Notes: generated by a model from the sequence alone, not told the origin. 64,000 nucleotides of DNA from Cyclaneusma minus (GCA_037179335.1 JAKZHN010000028.1:372001-436000); one strand, 5' to 3'. Shown: positions 21,749 through 35,081, counted from the stretch's first letter. A program made the numbers and translations.

Positions 21749-22640
21749 ATGTCGACCGACAAAGAGAAAGCCAAAGTGCACAAGCTCGCCCTGAAGGGTA
21801 CCGTCTCGAAGCTCCCCATACCCTTCATTCGCAAAACTAACAAACCCCCCAGGCTCCTCGAAGCTCGTATCCGAATTCGTTCGTCCCCCCTCTCCGGTCC
21901 TCCCTCCATCCAGCCCCTAACACCTTCAAACGTACTATAGTTCGAATACAGCATCAACACCATCCTCTTCCAGCGCGGCGTCTACCCCGCCGAAGACTTC
22001 GCCACCGTCAAGAAGTACGGCCTCAACATGCTCATCTCCTCCGACGATCAAGTCAAAGCCTACATCAAGAAAATCATGTCGCAGCTGTCCAAATGGATGC
22101 TACACGGCAAGATCTCCAAACTCGTCGTCGTAATCACAGACAAAGATACGGGCGAGAATGTGGAGAGGTGGCAGTTCGATGTGCAGATCTTTAATAAGCC
22201 GACGAAGAAGAGCAAGAGCAGTAAGAGCAAGGATAAGGAGAATGCTGGGCCTGAGTACGTTGTGTCTCTTTGCACTTCCCGTCTCCTTGTATCCGGAGCA
22301 TCGAATCTAAAATTAGAGATTATGCATTTGCTGATACGCTGGCAAAAATAGACCAGAACATCAGCCCCCTCCAGCCGCCGAGAAAACAGAGGCGGAAATC
22401 CAGGCAGAAATCCAATCCATCTTCCGCCAAATCACCGCCTCAGTAACCTTCCTACCCCAACTCCAAGGCGACTGCACATTCAACGTCCTAGTGTACGCCG
22501 ACCAGGACTCCGATGTCCCCATGGAGTGGGGCGACAGCGATGCGCGAGAAATCAAAGACGGCGAGAATGTGCAGCTGCGGAGTTTCTCCACCAACACACA
22601 TAAAGTCGGGACGATGGTCAGCTACAAGCTGGCCGACTGA
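21749..22640 (+). CDS. MAD2: Spindle assembly checkpoint protein Mad2 (HORMA)
   Basis: Mad2 binds Cdc20 and Mad1 and holds back the anaphase-promoting complex until kinetochores are attached. Exons 21749..21797, 21853..21878, 21941..22254 and 22352..22640 sum to 226 codons (225 aa); exon 2 is only 26 bp. Spliced, the HORMA fold is continuous: HKLALKGSSKLVSEF-FEYS, NTILFQRGVYPAEDF, KKYGLNMLISSDD, MLHGKISKLVVVI, and the C-terminal safety-belt region VQLRSFSTNTHKVGTMVSYK. A Lys/Ser-rich insertion (KPTKKSKSSKSKDKENAGPE) in the middle is longer than in yeast. Start fits the family's usual N terminus. Confidence 0.95.
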
Positions 22641-23412
22641 ACGAGCGTGGTGGAGCGATAGGTACGGGATGTTACTGGGGCATGATGTTTTGCGTTGGCA
22701 TAGGCATCCGGGGGCGCTACGGGACAGCGGATCTTTTTTTCTGTGTTCTGGATTTTCGCGCAGTTTACGGAGTTAAAGGCGTTTGATGGTCGAAGACCTT
22801 CTTCTGGGATTTGAGGATGAGGCATGGTTTAGAGAAAGATTCCCCCCATTTCGCTCAACATCTCACATCATCTCACATTTTCAGTTCACCATGCTGTTCC
22901 CGTGTTGTTCAACCTCGAAGTGATGGAAGATTCTCGGTGAACAGTTATATTCTCACTGATATGGAATGCTCCCAGTGACCAGAAATGCTCTCAATGATTG
23001 GGGAACTCCCGATCATGATGAACTCTCTCAACGACGAGGGAGAACACTTGACGGTCGAGAAATATCTCGAAATCACGCTACACACACATTCATGGCACTG
23101 TATAAAGGTTTGCAAATTGCTTCAATTGTACATGCAAGCTTTTTCGCCGATTCCCAACCAGATTTGGAGGAAAGGATATCTCATAATCATCCTTCCCGAG
23201 GCGCCAATTGTTGAAGAGCCTGATGCCACATATATAGCTCGTTGAGAACATGTGATCAGCCATCGTCCCATTTTGCCAGTGATAAATGGAATATACTGAT
23301 GATAATCCGAATGCCGTCCCCAAAATGCTTTTTTCGTTGAAGATTGCTTTTGAAGACCCCTTGTTGAATGCCTACCACTGGACCTGGACGCCATATGCAA
23401 ACCGTGTTAAAC
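22641..23412. other. Intergenic stretch between MAD2 and MIS1 (convergent)
   Basis: This holds the two 3' flanks and array E. Short open frames here have no support. Confidence 0.6.
22950..23085 (+). repeat. Degenerate tandem array E
   Basis: Six to seven units of 18-20 bp, such as AATGCTCCCAGTGACCAG, AAATGCTCTCAATGATTGGG and AACTCTCTCAACGACGAGGG, follow each other after the MAD2 gene. The core is CTCYCARTGAYY rather than TTCCAAGTAAY but unit size and direction match the other arrays. Confidence 0.6.
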
Positions 23413-24370
23413 TTAGAAAAGTCCATCAATCTCACCCGTCTCGGTATCAATATCCACGTTCAAGTAGCCAGGGGCAGTAGGCAGACCAGGAATAGTCTGA
23501 ATATCAGCCGCCAAAGCATACAAGTACCCGGCACCGACAGCAAGTCTGACATCCCTAATAGGGACAGTGAAACCGCTTGGCGCGCCCTTGAGATCAGGGT
23601 CGTGAGACAGCGAATACTGCGTCTTGGCAATGCAAATAGGCAAGTTGCCAAAGCCCTGCTTCGTGTACGTATCGACCTTCTTCTGGGCCAACTCGCTGAA
23701 CTCCACCGCAGCAGCACCATACATCTTCTTGCCAATAGCCTCGATGCGCTCTTGCACAGTGCCTTCGGTCGAGTAAAGCAGCTTGAAGTCGTTCTCCTTC
23801 TCGCTGGCCTTGATAACGCCGCGTGCAAGGTCGATGGCGCCCTTTCCTCCCTCGGCCCAGTGGTTGGCGGGGATGGCGTCTTCGGCACCGGCTGCGATGG
23901 CTTCTTCGCGGATGACTTGGACTTCGGCTTCGGTGTCGGTCTCAAACTTGTTGATGGCAACGACAACGGGGACGCCGTATTGCTTGGCGTTAGCAATGTG
24001 CTTCTTCAGGTTCACGCAGCCGGCGCGCAGAATCTCGACGTTCTCCTCGCGGTAGACTTTGTCGAGGGCGGCGCCAGGGGCAATTGGTGGGCCGCCGCCG
24101 TGCACCTTGAGGGCGCGGACGGTGGCGACGATCACGACGACGTCGGGCACCAGGCCAGAAGAGCGGCACTTGATGTTGAAGAAGCGCTCACCGCCCATGG
24201 TGAAATCGAAGCCGGCTTCGGTGATGACGAAGCCGGTCTTGTCGTTGTGGACCTCGTCGGGCTCGGTGCCAGCAAGCTTCAGAGCTAGTTTGTCGGCGAT
24301 GACAGAGCTGGCTCCGATACTGATGTTGGCGAAAGGACCGGCGTGGACGAAAACAGGAGTTCCCTCAAGA

Positions 24371-24405
<35 letters not shown>

Positions 24406-26553
24406 GAGAGCTGTGAGAGCTCCACCGGCTCCGAGATCGTCGCAAGTGACTGGTTCACCACTTCGAGATGTACCAATGACCATGCGGCCCAAGCGCTCCC
24501 TCATATCATTGAGGTCGTTGCTCAGGGCGAGAATGGCCATACACTCACTAGCCACGGAAATATCGAATCCGGTCTCGCGAGTCTGTCCCTTCTCAGTTGG
24601 TGCCGTACCAACTGTAATTCCTCGCAAATGTCTGTCGTTAACATCCAGAACGCGCTTCCAGGTGATGGTCTCTGGATCAATGTCCAGTCTTGCAAAGCGG
24701 CGGATCTCCTCCTCAGTCAGGTCATCAGGGTTGGTCTTGTCAATTCCAAGCTTCTTCAGACGACGGAACATCACAGGCTTGAATTCACGTTTACCCTTCT
24801 TGGCCGGCACCAATCGCTTGTATAGGGGTCCGTCTTTCTGGGTGTTCTCGTGGAACATACGGGTCTCGATAGCGGCAGCAAGAAGATTGTTGGCAGCGGT
24901 GATGGCGTGGATGTCACCAGTGAGGTGCATGTTGAACTCGTCCATGGGAATAACTTGACTGTATCCACCTCCTGCAGCACCACCCTTGATACCAAAGGTA
25001 GGGCCTTGGCTAGGTTGGCGGACATTAGCGAAAGCAATACGGTCCAAGTGACCTCCCAGCGCTTGGGTGAGACCCATGGTAGTAGTCGACTTTCCTTCTC
25101 CCAAAGGAGTGGGGGTAATTCCAGTGACCACAACATAGCGACCGTTGCGACGGTGCTCTAGACGCTTCAGGAGAGAGAGGTCAACCTTGGCCTTGTATGC
25201 TCCGTACGGCTCAAGCTCATGAGGGGCAATTCCAATCTCATTCGCGATCTTCGTGATTTGCTTTGGTCGCTGTGCTCTGGAGACAGCAATATCGGATGGG
25301 ACCGGGTCTTGCAGCTTCAAGGGGAGAGGCACAATCTTCCTTGCCTTCTGACGCTCGAAGTATCTGCTAGCAGACTCAACAACATTCTGCAGCAGCATAG
25401 CAATGGTCATAGGGCCTACTCCTCCGGGCACTGGCGTGATCTGGGAGGCCACTTCGGAAGCCGTAGCGAAATCGACGTCGCCTACATTTCTCTGACCAGA
25501 CTTCTTGGTCTCATCGGGAATGAAGTTGGTTCCGACATCAATGACGACGGCACCGGGCTTCAGCCACTCTCCCTTCACGAAGTTGGCCTTGCCAATAGCT
25601 GCTACCACGATATCGGCGGTCCTGACAATATCCGGAATGTTTTGGGTCTTCGAGTGGCAGACGGTGACAGTGGCATCAGCGTTTTTCAGGAGATAGCTCA
25701 CTGGGTTGCCGACAATGTCGCTTCGACCGAGAACAACGGCATGCTTGCCTTTCGGGTCCACACCGCTCTCTTGGAGGAGCACCATGACACCTTTGGGCGT
25801 GCATGGTGTGAACAGAGGGTGTCCGCCGCGCTTTGCTAGCTCTCCAATATTGCTTGCTCCGAATCCATCAACGTCCTTCTCGTCCGCGACAGCAGATGTG
25901 ACAGCGTACTCGGAGATGTGTTTTGGTACGGGCAGTTGCACTAGAATGCCGTGGACTTCAGTGTCGTTGTTGAATTTCTCGATTTCCTGGAGGAGTTCGG
26001 CCTCGGTGATGGTTTCTGGGAAGTTGACAATGTCACAGTTGATGCCAGCCTGCGAGGTATTAGTCTTGCGGATTCCCGGGCGTCCAGTTGCGGCTTACCT
26101 CTTTGGCGGCCTTCAGCTTCATGCGAACATAAGTAGCTAGAAAGTGATTAGATCCCGATCTCAGAAAGCCGGTCTAGTAGTCATGACTCACAAGAATCCT
26201 CTCGGTCGCCAACTATTTCATGCGTCAGTCAATTGGCTTTACCATGCTCTGATCCGGCGTCCGGACAGCTTACCTTGGATGATCTTCAAGCTGGGCTTGT
26301 ACCTCGGGTTTTCCTTCTGGGTTTTCTCGATGTCTTCGTGGATCCTCTCGCGGATTTTCTTGGCGATAGCCGTGCCGTCAATCTTGGAGGCAGTCATGGC
26401 AGCAATGGCACTCCGAGAGAATGCTCGAGCGGGTGGAAGACGGCTTCGAGAAGTTTGGAGCCAGGGCGGAGATATGGAGAAGACAGCCTCAGCCTTTCTG
26501 CCCCGCGCCGAAGCCAGGCCTCTTGAGGCGAAAGCGCGTGTGCGGATTATCAT
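23413..26553 (-). CDS. MIS1: C1-tetrahydrofolate synthase, trifunctional
   Basis: One polypeptide has methylene-THF dehydrogenase, methenyl-THF cyclohydrolase and formyl-THF synthetase activity in one-carbon metabolism. Exons complement(23413..26049, 26099..26136, 26192..26212, 26274..26553) sum to 992 codons (991 aa). Exon 2 is a 21-bp micro-exon that, with exon 3, rebuilds VGDREDSSTYVRMKLKAA with the catalytic Tyr-x3-Lys. The synthetase domain has the P-loop TPLGEGKSTTTMGLTQALG. The first 52 residues are Arg/Ser-rich without a globular motif, a mitochondrial presequence; Met at 26397 (MTASKIDGTAIAKKI) starts the cytosolic-type form, and Met at 26628 is a third, less likely start. Confidence 0.95.
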
Positions 26554-27704
26554 TTTCGCTGCACCTTTCGTCCGATTGGAAAATGGGAAAAAAGCGATTG
26601 TTCCGAAAAGAGGCTGTGACTCAGACACAGAAGCCTAAATGACTGTCGAAGTAGTCTATGAGCAACTGTACTCACTCAACACGTTTATCGCCGCCGGTCT
26701 GCGAGTTGAATCGCTAGGAATGAGTAACATCAATCCAGAGAAAGGAAAAGGGAGCAGAATTCATCAGTGCGAGACCGGGCCCCCAGTGATGGGACCCTGG
26801 GGTGTCATTTTACCATTTTTGCCCTGGAATTTGCGTGGCATCCTCTCCGCTTTTGGCGTTGGCTCGCCCAGAGTTTTGTTAAATGCTGACGCTAGGGGCC
26901 TAAATAGTAGTTCTTCTTACGAGAGGAGAACAGTGTCAAGCTTACCTAGGTAGTTTTAGCTTAAGTTATAAGTTTATAGCTAGACACAAGCATTTTGATT
27001 CATTGAGAGCTTCAGAGTTTTAACTTTAAATTCAATCATCCAAATCGAGTTTTACTACTTTTGGTGATTAAAGTATCTTTCCAGGTATTTTGGGTGCTAA
27101 GGTAGTCCCGCTACTTCGATCTTGAAAGTTGAGCAAACCGAGAATTCCGATTTAGCCGCTTGTGCCTTGAGAAAGAATTGAATGGTGGTGCGTAACCTAT
27201 AGATTGAAATTTCGAAATTATAGCTGAACCGAGTTGAGCTGTTAGTGGAGTTATAGTACAAACAATCACCAATATTCTGTATCTCTTGAGGCGGGCTGAT
27301 GCTACAAAATCCGCTCAGTAGGTAGTACATGTAAGATGTGTCTGGACCAAGCGTGCTGTTCCCAAAGGTTCCTAAACGTTGGAAATGGGCACAGGAATAA
27401 TTCCTAGGTTAAGGAATATTCATACATATGACACGCGAATAGAGTATACGAAGGTTGCCCTCGATGACTGCTCCCAGCCTACGCCATGCGGATGACTCTT
27501 CGAGGTGGTGAGTCGAAGCAGGGCCTGGAGCTGATCCCTCGTCGGAGTCATAGGCCGCTAGTCCCCGATTGGCTGCACGCTAGCGCCCACAGACATCGAA
27601 CTTCTCGGTGACGAACTTCGCGCTGCGACTCTGAACTTTTGTATAAAGCAACCCCTGGCCGCCTTACCAAGACAAAGCCTAATACACCACTGAAATCTGC
27701 AAAT
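26554..27704. other. Intergenic stretch, 1.15 kb, divergent promoters MIS1 / eIF3i
   Basis: The centre (about 26940-27330) is AT-rich without coding potential. I see no repeat or RNA gene. Short leader sequences flank both genes. Confidence 0.5.
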
Positions 27705-28917
27705 ATGAGGCCCATTCTGCTGCAAGGCCATGTGAGTAGTGGTGCGCCCATGTCCAAAGCTGTGCACATGCTGACCAAACCCGCAGGAAAGAGCCTTGAC
27801 CCAAATTCGGTGCGCCGCCCCGCCTTGATCTCTCACTGCGCCATTCTGACTGTCACCTCTAGATTCAACAAAGATGGCGACATCATCTTCTCGTGTGCCA
27901 AAGACAAGCACATCTGCGCCTGGTTCTCGCACAACGGAGAGCGCCTCGGCACCTACCACGGTCACCAAGGTAGTGTCTGGACCGTCGACTCAAACCCCTC
28001 CTCCACCCTCCTCGTGAGCGGCGCCGCCGACAACACCGTCAAGCTATGGGAAGTCAGAACTGGCAGATGCATCAAGACCTGGAACTTCAACACTGCCGTC
28101 AAGCGAGTCGAGTTCAACGAAACCGGAACACAAGTGCTGGCCGTGACGGAGCAGCGTATGGGCTTCCTGGGAACCATCGTTGTCCTCGATATCAACCAGG
28201 ATCTGGAAGGCGAGCAGAGCGATGACTTTGCTATGACCATCACATGCCAGGACAGCAAGCCGACCGTTGCTGGCTGGAGTTACCTGTCGAGATACATCAT
28301 TGCAGGACATGAGGATGGATCTATCTCGCAGTTTGACGGAAAGTCCGGCGAGCTCATCTTCAACACCCCCGTGCACGAACCGCTTTATGGCAGCACCGGC
28401 CAACTGCTAGTCACTATCATGGATCTCCAGTGGGCTCCAGACCGCACATACTTCATCACCGCCTCCAAGGACAAGACCGCAAAGGTAAGCTACTCAGCAT
28501 ACTGCCATCTTTTCTAAACATTCACCTAACCATTCCCACAAGTTACTCGATGCCCGCAATCTCGAAGTCCTCAAGACCTACCCCGCCGACACCCCCCTCA
28601 ACAGCGCCAGCATCACACCCAAGAAAGAATTCGTCATTCTCGGCGGTGGTGAAGACGCCATGACTGCCACACAGACCTCTCATCGCCAAGGAAAGTTCGA
28701 AGCCCGTTTCTACCACAAGATCTTCGAGGAGGAAGTCGGCCGTGTCCGTGGTCATTTCGGCCCCCTGAACACCGTTTCTGTGCATCCCGAGGGCAAGGGA
28801 TATGCCAGTGGAGCAGAGGACGGATACGTGCGCGTGCACCACTTCGACAAGGCCTACTTTGACTTTACCTTCGAAGTCGAGAGACAGGCGAAGCAGCAGG
28901 CTCAGGCTCAGTTGTAA
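27705..28917 (+). CDS. TIF34: Translation initiation factor eIF3 subunit i (Tif34), WD40 protein
   Basis: This is a seven-bladed WD40 subunit of eIF3, working on the 40S ribosome in the cytosol. Exons 27705..27731, 27787..27809, 27863..28484 and 28543..28917 sum to 349 codons (348 aa). The first two exons are tiny (27 and 23 bp); splicing gives MRPILLQGHERALTQIRFNK, the family's standard start. Blades are visible as GTYHGHQGSVW, SGAADNTVKLWE, AGHEDGSISQFD, TASKDKTAKLLD and VLGGGEDAMTAT, then FEARFYHKIFEEEVGRVRGHFGP, the conserved C-terminal element. A few Met codons upstream are in the leader. Confidence 0.96.
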
Positions 28918-29795
28918 TTCACAAAGGAAGAAGGAAGCATGGACACGCAAAATTGATGGTAATGGCAAGTAGCATTCATAAGGCGTTCGGGGTGGTCTTG
29001 GCTTGTAGAAAAGGCTTTGGGGGTTTTCATACGCTGACACTGCACAATGCCAAAAGTATGCCCTAAGTTTTACTGATGAGCGTGATTTGACGTTATGCTG
29101 GATTTCGTGAAGATGGGATTGACAAATTTTGAGAATCGGTTGGGTTCAAAGCAACCCGCCTTACCAACAAATATTACAATGCATTCTTTGTTACAGGAGT
29201 TGATACATGTAAAAGACTACATAGTCGGTATTTAAGCGGTTTCGATACGACTGTCAATCTCAGCCTTTTGCGGGGAAGGTATAATAGTAAGAACTCGGGC
29301 CCAGCTATTGGTCAGGGTTCACAGATCAAACTCCAAGGTCGTTTGGTCTTTTCAAAGTGATCCTTCATGAGCATCCGGCCTTTTCATTTCCAGCCTCCCG
29401 GAGCCGTGCAGCGCTGGAAGCCACGCACTGACCACATCTTGGCTCAGCAATGACGGAGGGAGGAAGCGAGCGAATAAGGAGCGCTAGAGGCTCAGAGACA
29501 CCATCCAGAACCAAGCATCAACTACGCAGGTTCACTACCTCTCCCACATCCTATGAGCATCTTCCGCCCGTGTGCACTCGTAAATTCTGTGCCCTCGAGC
29601 CCACAGCTCCCTCCGCGATCCCGCATACCCGCACGCGCCTGTCGCTGCCGCCAATTGCCAGCACCCGCAGTCTCACTCCCCGATCTCCCCGATAGTCTGC
29701 GACACAGTACACTGCAACACCACCTGTCACAGTGCATGGAGATCTCCTAAGTGCGCCTGCAAGCAAGAGCTGGAAATTGGGAAACTAAAGAGAAA
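28918..29795. other. Intergenic stretch between eIF3i and SLA1
   Basis: About 880 bp; the first part is the eIF3i 3' flank, the last 300 bp CT/CA-rich leader of SLA1. Nothing else recognised. Confidence 0.5.
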
Positions 29796-32700
29796 ATGGC
29801 CTTCATCGGGGTCTACAAGGCCATCTACGACTATGCCGCTACCAGCGAAGAGGAGCTTGCCATGAAGGAGGGCGACATTCTCTACGTGTTGGACAAGGGC
29901 GGCGAGGATGGCTGGTGGAAGGCCAAGAAGAAGGCTTCTGCCGACGACGACGATGAGCCAGAAGGTCTAGTTCCGGAAAACTACGTGGAAGAGGTATGTC
30001 GAAGCACCCCTGTCTACCATGTCCGGATCTATCAGACTCGACGCGGCAAGGGAGTCAATCTCTCTGGCGCAAATGAATGGCCTGGGCAAATGGATCGTGC
30101 CTGTATAGAAGACCACGAGGCTATAGTTTGGTGCCATTAGAACATTTAGCACAAAGATGTCGTTAAAAGCTCTTAAGGTCGTTCAGCCGCTGACATTCTG
30201 GAATTAGGCGCATCCCACCCATACTGCCCGAGCCCTCTATGACTACACACGGCAGACAGACGAGGAACTGTCTTTTACCGAGAATACTCAGCTGGATGTC
30301 TTTGATACCTCGGATCCTGACTGGATTTTGGTTGGTTTCAACAAGGAATATGGTTTCGTTCCAGCGAACTACATTGAATTGGCCGAAGGAACGTCCTCAA
30401 AGGCGCCAGAGCCGCCCCAGCTACCGCCAGCTCCGGCGACACACCAAGCTCCTCCCGAACGAGAGGACTCTCCAGAGCCCCCTGAGTCCCCTGACTCGCC
30501 TCCGAGGAACCCTGCTACTGCTCTAGCTGGCATCATAGCACAAAGGTCAGCTGCATCAGATGCGCCGCCCCCGAACGTCCGTCTTTCACCACGGCCGGAA
30601 TTTACACCGGAAGCCTCTGATGAAGAAGAGCCCCCACCACCAGCCTTGCCAGGTCGACCACCATCTCAATCGCTCCCGCCTCCACAAATGCTCCCGCCTC
30701 GTACTCATTCAATGCAGTTTCATAACGAGGAAGATTACCCCAGATCGCCTGTGTCACCAGCAAAGATTGCAGCTTCTCCGCCCCACAACCGGGTCACATT
30801 CCGAGGCATGGACGAGGATATCGTTCCTAAGAACCCAGGTGGCTTTCATTTGTACAACATCAGCGAAATGGTATCAGTTCAAGGCAAACGCAAGAAAATG
30901 CCTACCACGCTTGGCATTAACCTGGCAACAGGGACAATTTTGATCGCCCCTGAAAAGACTCGGGATGGGAGATCAGAGGAGTGGTCAGCAGACAGAATGA
31001 CGCATTACTCCATTGAAGGAAAGCATATTTTCCTCGAACTGGTCAGGCCGAGTAGGAGTATCGACTTCCATGCTGGAGCAAAAGACACGGCTGAAGAGAT
31101 TGTTTCTGCTCTTGGAGATCTTGCTGGAGCCATGCGTGCTGAAGGTTTAAGCGAGGTTTTAAGGGCTGCATCTGGTCATGAGATGAAGAAAGGAGTCATT
31201 CTCTACGATTTTAAGGCACAGGGCGATGATGAGGTTACAGTTGCCGTTGGGGATGAAGTCCTGATTACTGACAGCTCGAAAAGCGACGAATGGTGGCAGG
31301 TCCGACGAATGAAAAATGGCAAAGAAGGTGTTGTTCCCAGTAGCTACATTGAAATTACTGGTACTATCACTCCCCCGCCCTCGTCCGCTGGTCTCAATGC
31401 CGCACGATCGACTGTCGAAAACAACCGCCTGGAAGAAGAGAGACTGGCCAAGGAAGCTGCAAAGTCACAGCGAAGGGGTGAAACAGAGGTAGGCCCTGGC
31501 ATGCAACTGCCAGAAAGACGCAGTAGTTTGATGGCTGTGGACAATGGTAACAGTGGTGGTCAACAGAGACGTCGAGAAAGCCAGAAAACGGATAGCAAGC
31601 CTACCAAAGCTAGTAAGTCTATATTAAGCCGAAACCCCACAATGTGACCAAAGCTGACACGACTTTCCTAGAACCTGACGTTACCAAAGTCCGCACCTGG
31701 AACGACCGCTCGAAATCGTTTAGTGTCGAAGCCCAGTTTCTGGCCTTGAAAGATGGTAAGATCCATCTGCACAAGATGAACGGGGTAAAGATAGCAGTGC
31801 CTGTCGCCAAAATGTCGGTCGAGGACCTTGAATATGTAGAGGACATAACTGGAGTCTCTCTAGACGAGGACAAGCCTTTGTCCGATATCAAGCGGCGGCA
31901 GTCAAGGCGTGAGCCGAGCAAACCCACAACAGCAGCAGGTGCTTCAATTGACCCAACGAAGAAAGAGTATGATTGGTTCCAGTTCTTCTTGTCTTGCGGC
32001 GTTGCCGTTGGGATGTGTGAGCGCTACTCGCAAGCCTTCAACCGAGACTCAATGGACGAGACTGTGCTTCCAGATGTCGATGCAGCCGTCTTGCGAAATC
32101 TAGGAATCCGTGAAGGCGACATCCTCAAGATTATGCGGTACCTTGATTCGAAGTATGTGCGAACGGGCAAACGTGGCAGAGGTGATGAAGGGGATGGAGA
32201 AGGCGGTCTCTTCTCCGGCCCTGGGGGTGCACTGAAAAACAACACTCGAAAGAGCCGTCCTGCGCCAGCAGTTCAAACAAATGATGTTGTGGATCCCAAA
32301 GCCTTCTCTAAGAAAGAGGGAAACGATTCTCCGAAGCCTACTTCCGAGGCTCCAGCTTCTTCAGCGAAGAAAGATCTTTTGGGCTCAGGCGGATTCGATG
32401 ACGACGCCTGGGATGTCAAGCCAGCTAAACAACCCACTTCTCCACCACCCACTCAAGCTCCTGTTTCAGCTCCTCCACCAGCGGCGCCGGCTCAGCCGAC
32501 TCTGACGGGTTCTATGGCGGATCTTTCTCTACTTTCGAAGCCTCTGGAACCAGTGAAAGTCGACATCAGCGGCCCGTCGCTTCCGGCATCTCAACCGCCG
32601 GCACAGCAGCCAATTCAGCAGCAGCCACAAATGGCGCCTCAGCCCACGGGTGCTTCGCCGTCATTCTTCACTGGACTCAACCAGCAGCAAACTGGTATGC

Positions 32701-33636
32701 AGCCTCAAAACAACGGCCAATTTGGTGCCCAGCAGACAGGCTACGGTCAACAATCTCAGATGCCACAAAACATCGCTCGCCAACGTCCCCTGGCTCCCCA
32801 ATACACTCAGAATCCCAATTCTCTCATGCCCCCGCCTCCTCAGCGACCCCTGTCTGCGCCGCAAACTGCACAACCAAGTGCATTTGCACCTCCACCTCTG
32901 CAACCTCAGATGACGGGTATTACTATGCAGTCTCACGCTCCACCGGGCCAGAGCCTCGCAGAAATAAGCCAGATGAGGATGCAACAACAATACAACCAGC
33001 AGCAGCAGCAAATGCAGCCACAGATGACAGGATTCCCAGGACAGCAAAACAATGGAGTGATGCCACAACCTACTGGATTCGGACAGTTCAACAACGGCAT
33101 GCAACAACAAAACGGCTTTGGGCAGTCTCAGCAGCCACAACAGACCGGATTCCAGCAGCAATCATTCATGGGCCAGCAGAACAGCAGTCCTTTCGCAGAT
33201 CCCCGGCCCCAGCAGTTTACGCCAATGCAACCTCAGCAAACCGGCTTCCAGTCAGCTTTCCCCGCACAACAGCAGATTCCTCAACCAACAGGCGTCAATG
33301 CGTTCCTGCCTCCACCATTGCAACCCCAGCAGACTGGCTTCATGGCATCTCAGCCTACGGGTATGAATGGATTCGGGCAATCTCAATCCTTTGTGGCGCC
33401 TCCTGTTCCTCCTATTCCTCAGCAGCCTACCATGGCACCTCTGCAGCCGCAAAAAACCGGACCACCCCCACCCGTTCGATTCGGTGTCAGCCCCTCGGCG
33501 AACAAGCTTACTGCTCAGCCCACTGGAAGGAGGGCCAATTTGGCTCAAGCGAGTAAGTTCTCCTTAATCAACATGTTAACAACACATATGCTAACCAGTG
33601 ATTTCCACAGCTCCGCAAAACCCCTTCGGTTTCTAG
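29796..33636 (+). CDS. SLA1: Actin-patch endocytic adaptor Sla1
   Basis: Sla1 links endocytic cargo, clathrin and the Arp2/3 activator Las17 at cortical actin patches. Exons 29796..29993, 30208..31612, 31672..33552 and 33611..33636 sum to 1170 codons (1169 aa). Three SH3 domains lie at about 6-66, 70-124 and 392-449 (each with ALYDY/ILYDF-type starts). SHD1 (VRTWNDRSKSFSVEAQFLAL) follows at about 538-603 and SHD2, a SAM-like clathrin-box domain (YDWFQFFLSCGVAVGMCERY), at about 635-698. The Gln/Pro-rich tail carries 13 QxTG motifs, the target type of Ark/Prk kinases. The last, 26-bp exon supplies a C-terminal NPFGF, an EH-domain ligand. The first intron is 214 bp and not repetitive. Confidence 0.96.
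32640..33530 (+). repeat. QxTG-repeat tail of Sla1
   Basis: Thirteen QxTG motifs (QPTG, QQTG, QMTG, QKTG) are spread through about 290 Gln/Pro-rich residues, several in the full LxxQxTG form such as LQPQMTG, LQPQQTG and LQPQKTG. In yeast this motif is phosphorylated by Prk1/Ark1 to switch off the adaptor. The nucleotide repeat is imperfect CAG/CAA-rich sequence. Confidence 0.9.
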
Positions 33637-35081
33637 GCCAAGGCGGATGAATGTCTTCTCTACACCCGTGCCCTGGGCGCTAGTTACTTGAACGTTTCCG
33701 CTATACCTCCGAGGTTGGTGTCTGCATGTCTTGTGTACCATAAAGCATAGATGAGATGCATTGGTGTTAATGCAGACGGGTCCAGCCGTTGCGTTCTGCC
33801 TTCTTTTCACCTTCATTCGCAGACTCCATTCTGCTCTTCATGCTGCTTTCTTGCCGATTCCTGAGGGTGGTGGGGTGAGGGACCGTATCTGGTGCGCTTG
33901 TGCCATGTTCATGCATACTGTTCGGTTGTGGTTTCTACAGTCAGTCGGTCATGCATCTATGGTTCGCGGGCTGCCTTGGCTTGGGGTGGACGGACGGTGT
34001 GTGTGGCATTGCGACGAGGAGCGGGGGGGTTTTACCAACTTCGATTGTAGCTAACTTTGAAGAACCACATAAGGGGATTGAATGGTAGATAAGAGAGGAT
34101 TGACGAGATGTGTACTTGTGAAGTCCTCACCGGTATTCAAGCTGTGACGATGAGGCTGACAGGCTCATTGATCCATCTTACTGGGGGTTTGCTATTGCCA
34201 CGGCGTGACGGCGTGACGGTGTTTTGCACGTCAAAGCTGTTCAAGACAGAAAGCTAAGTGGTTGAATTTGTGTCTCTGGACATCGCTAAATCTGCATTGC
34301 CTCTTTATTTCTACGCAGATGTCCTGAGTTCAGTCACCACGTTTCCAAGTTCTGACATGTGTTGCACACGATTAGGGGTAACTTGCTCGGCAAACCATAT
34401 AGCCCGCAACTCATAAACCGCACCTCCCTACCTAGTACATAACGCGAAACAGCAGCAATAACGCGGTCCTGGCTCGGTAAAAACAAAACCCGGTGATTGT
34501 TGACCAGCAGCAAGCGGGATCTAGTGCTGTATGACACGCACTCTCCTCAGCCGCACTCACCTCACTCTGCCCACAGTCACGAGCCTGATACGATCAAGGT
34601 TACTCGATCGTTCAGAGTTAGTGAATAGTGGCAGAATCGGCCTCTTTCATTTCTCTGTTTCTGGAACAATGGGGTTTGGAGAACTTTGATAGGAAATCAT
34701 GGCGTGTAGGCAGTCGATCAAAAATCCTGCCATGTATATTCACTGTAAGCCGAGCCACTCGTGGAAAAGTGAAATTTACAACTTACAAGATACATAGTCG
34801 CGCGAAGAATTATGTACCTTCTCCAAAATGCAAAGCAAGAAAGCAGGTACACGGCCGTGCTTTCTAGACTCCGGTCAACTCGCTCTTTCCTTCCTCGCGA
34901 AAGTCTGGTGCTGAACCTGTGCTGGTCGTCAGCAGAACCACTGCATTCTCGTCTTGCAGTACTGAACCACACACATCAGCAGCGATAGTCTGGTTCCACT
35001 CGCTTTCAATACTCCATTCTTCGAGAACATATTCTTCACCAGGGATTTATATCTCATCCACCACATCTTCCTCTCTTCACC
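33637..35081. other. Intergenic stretch, 1.4 kb, no gene supported
   Basis: The left part is the SLA1 3' flank. Short open frames on both strands lack domains. A direct repeat CGGCGTGACGGCGTGACGG occurs near 34200. The right 200 bp is CA/CT-rich leader before 35082. Confidence 0.5.

Noticed and set aside
23368..25839. Several long + strand frames across the C1-THF synthase gene
   Set aside because: They lie opposite a highly conserved coding exon and show no domain of their own.
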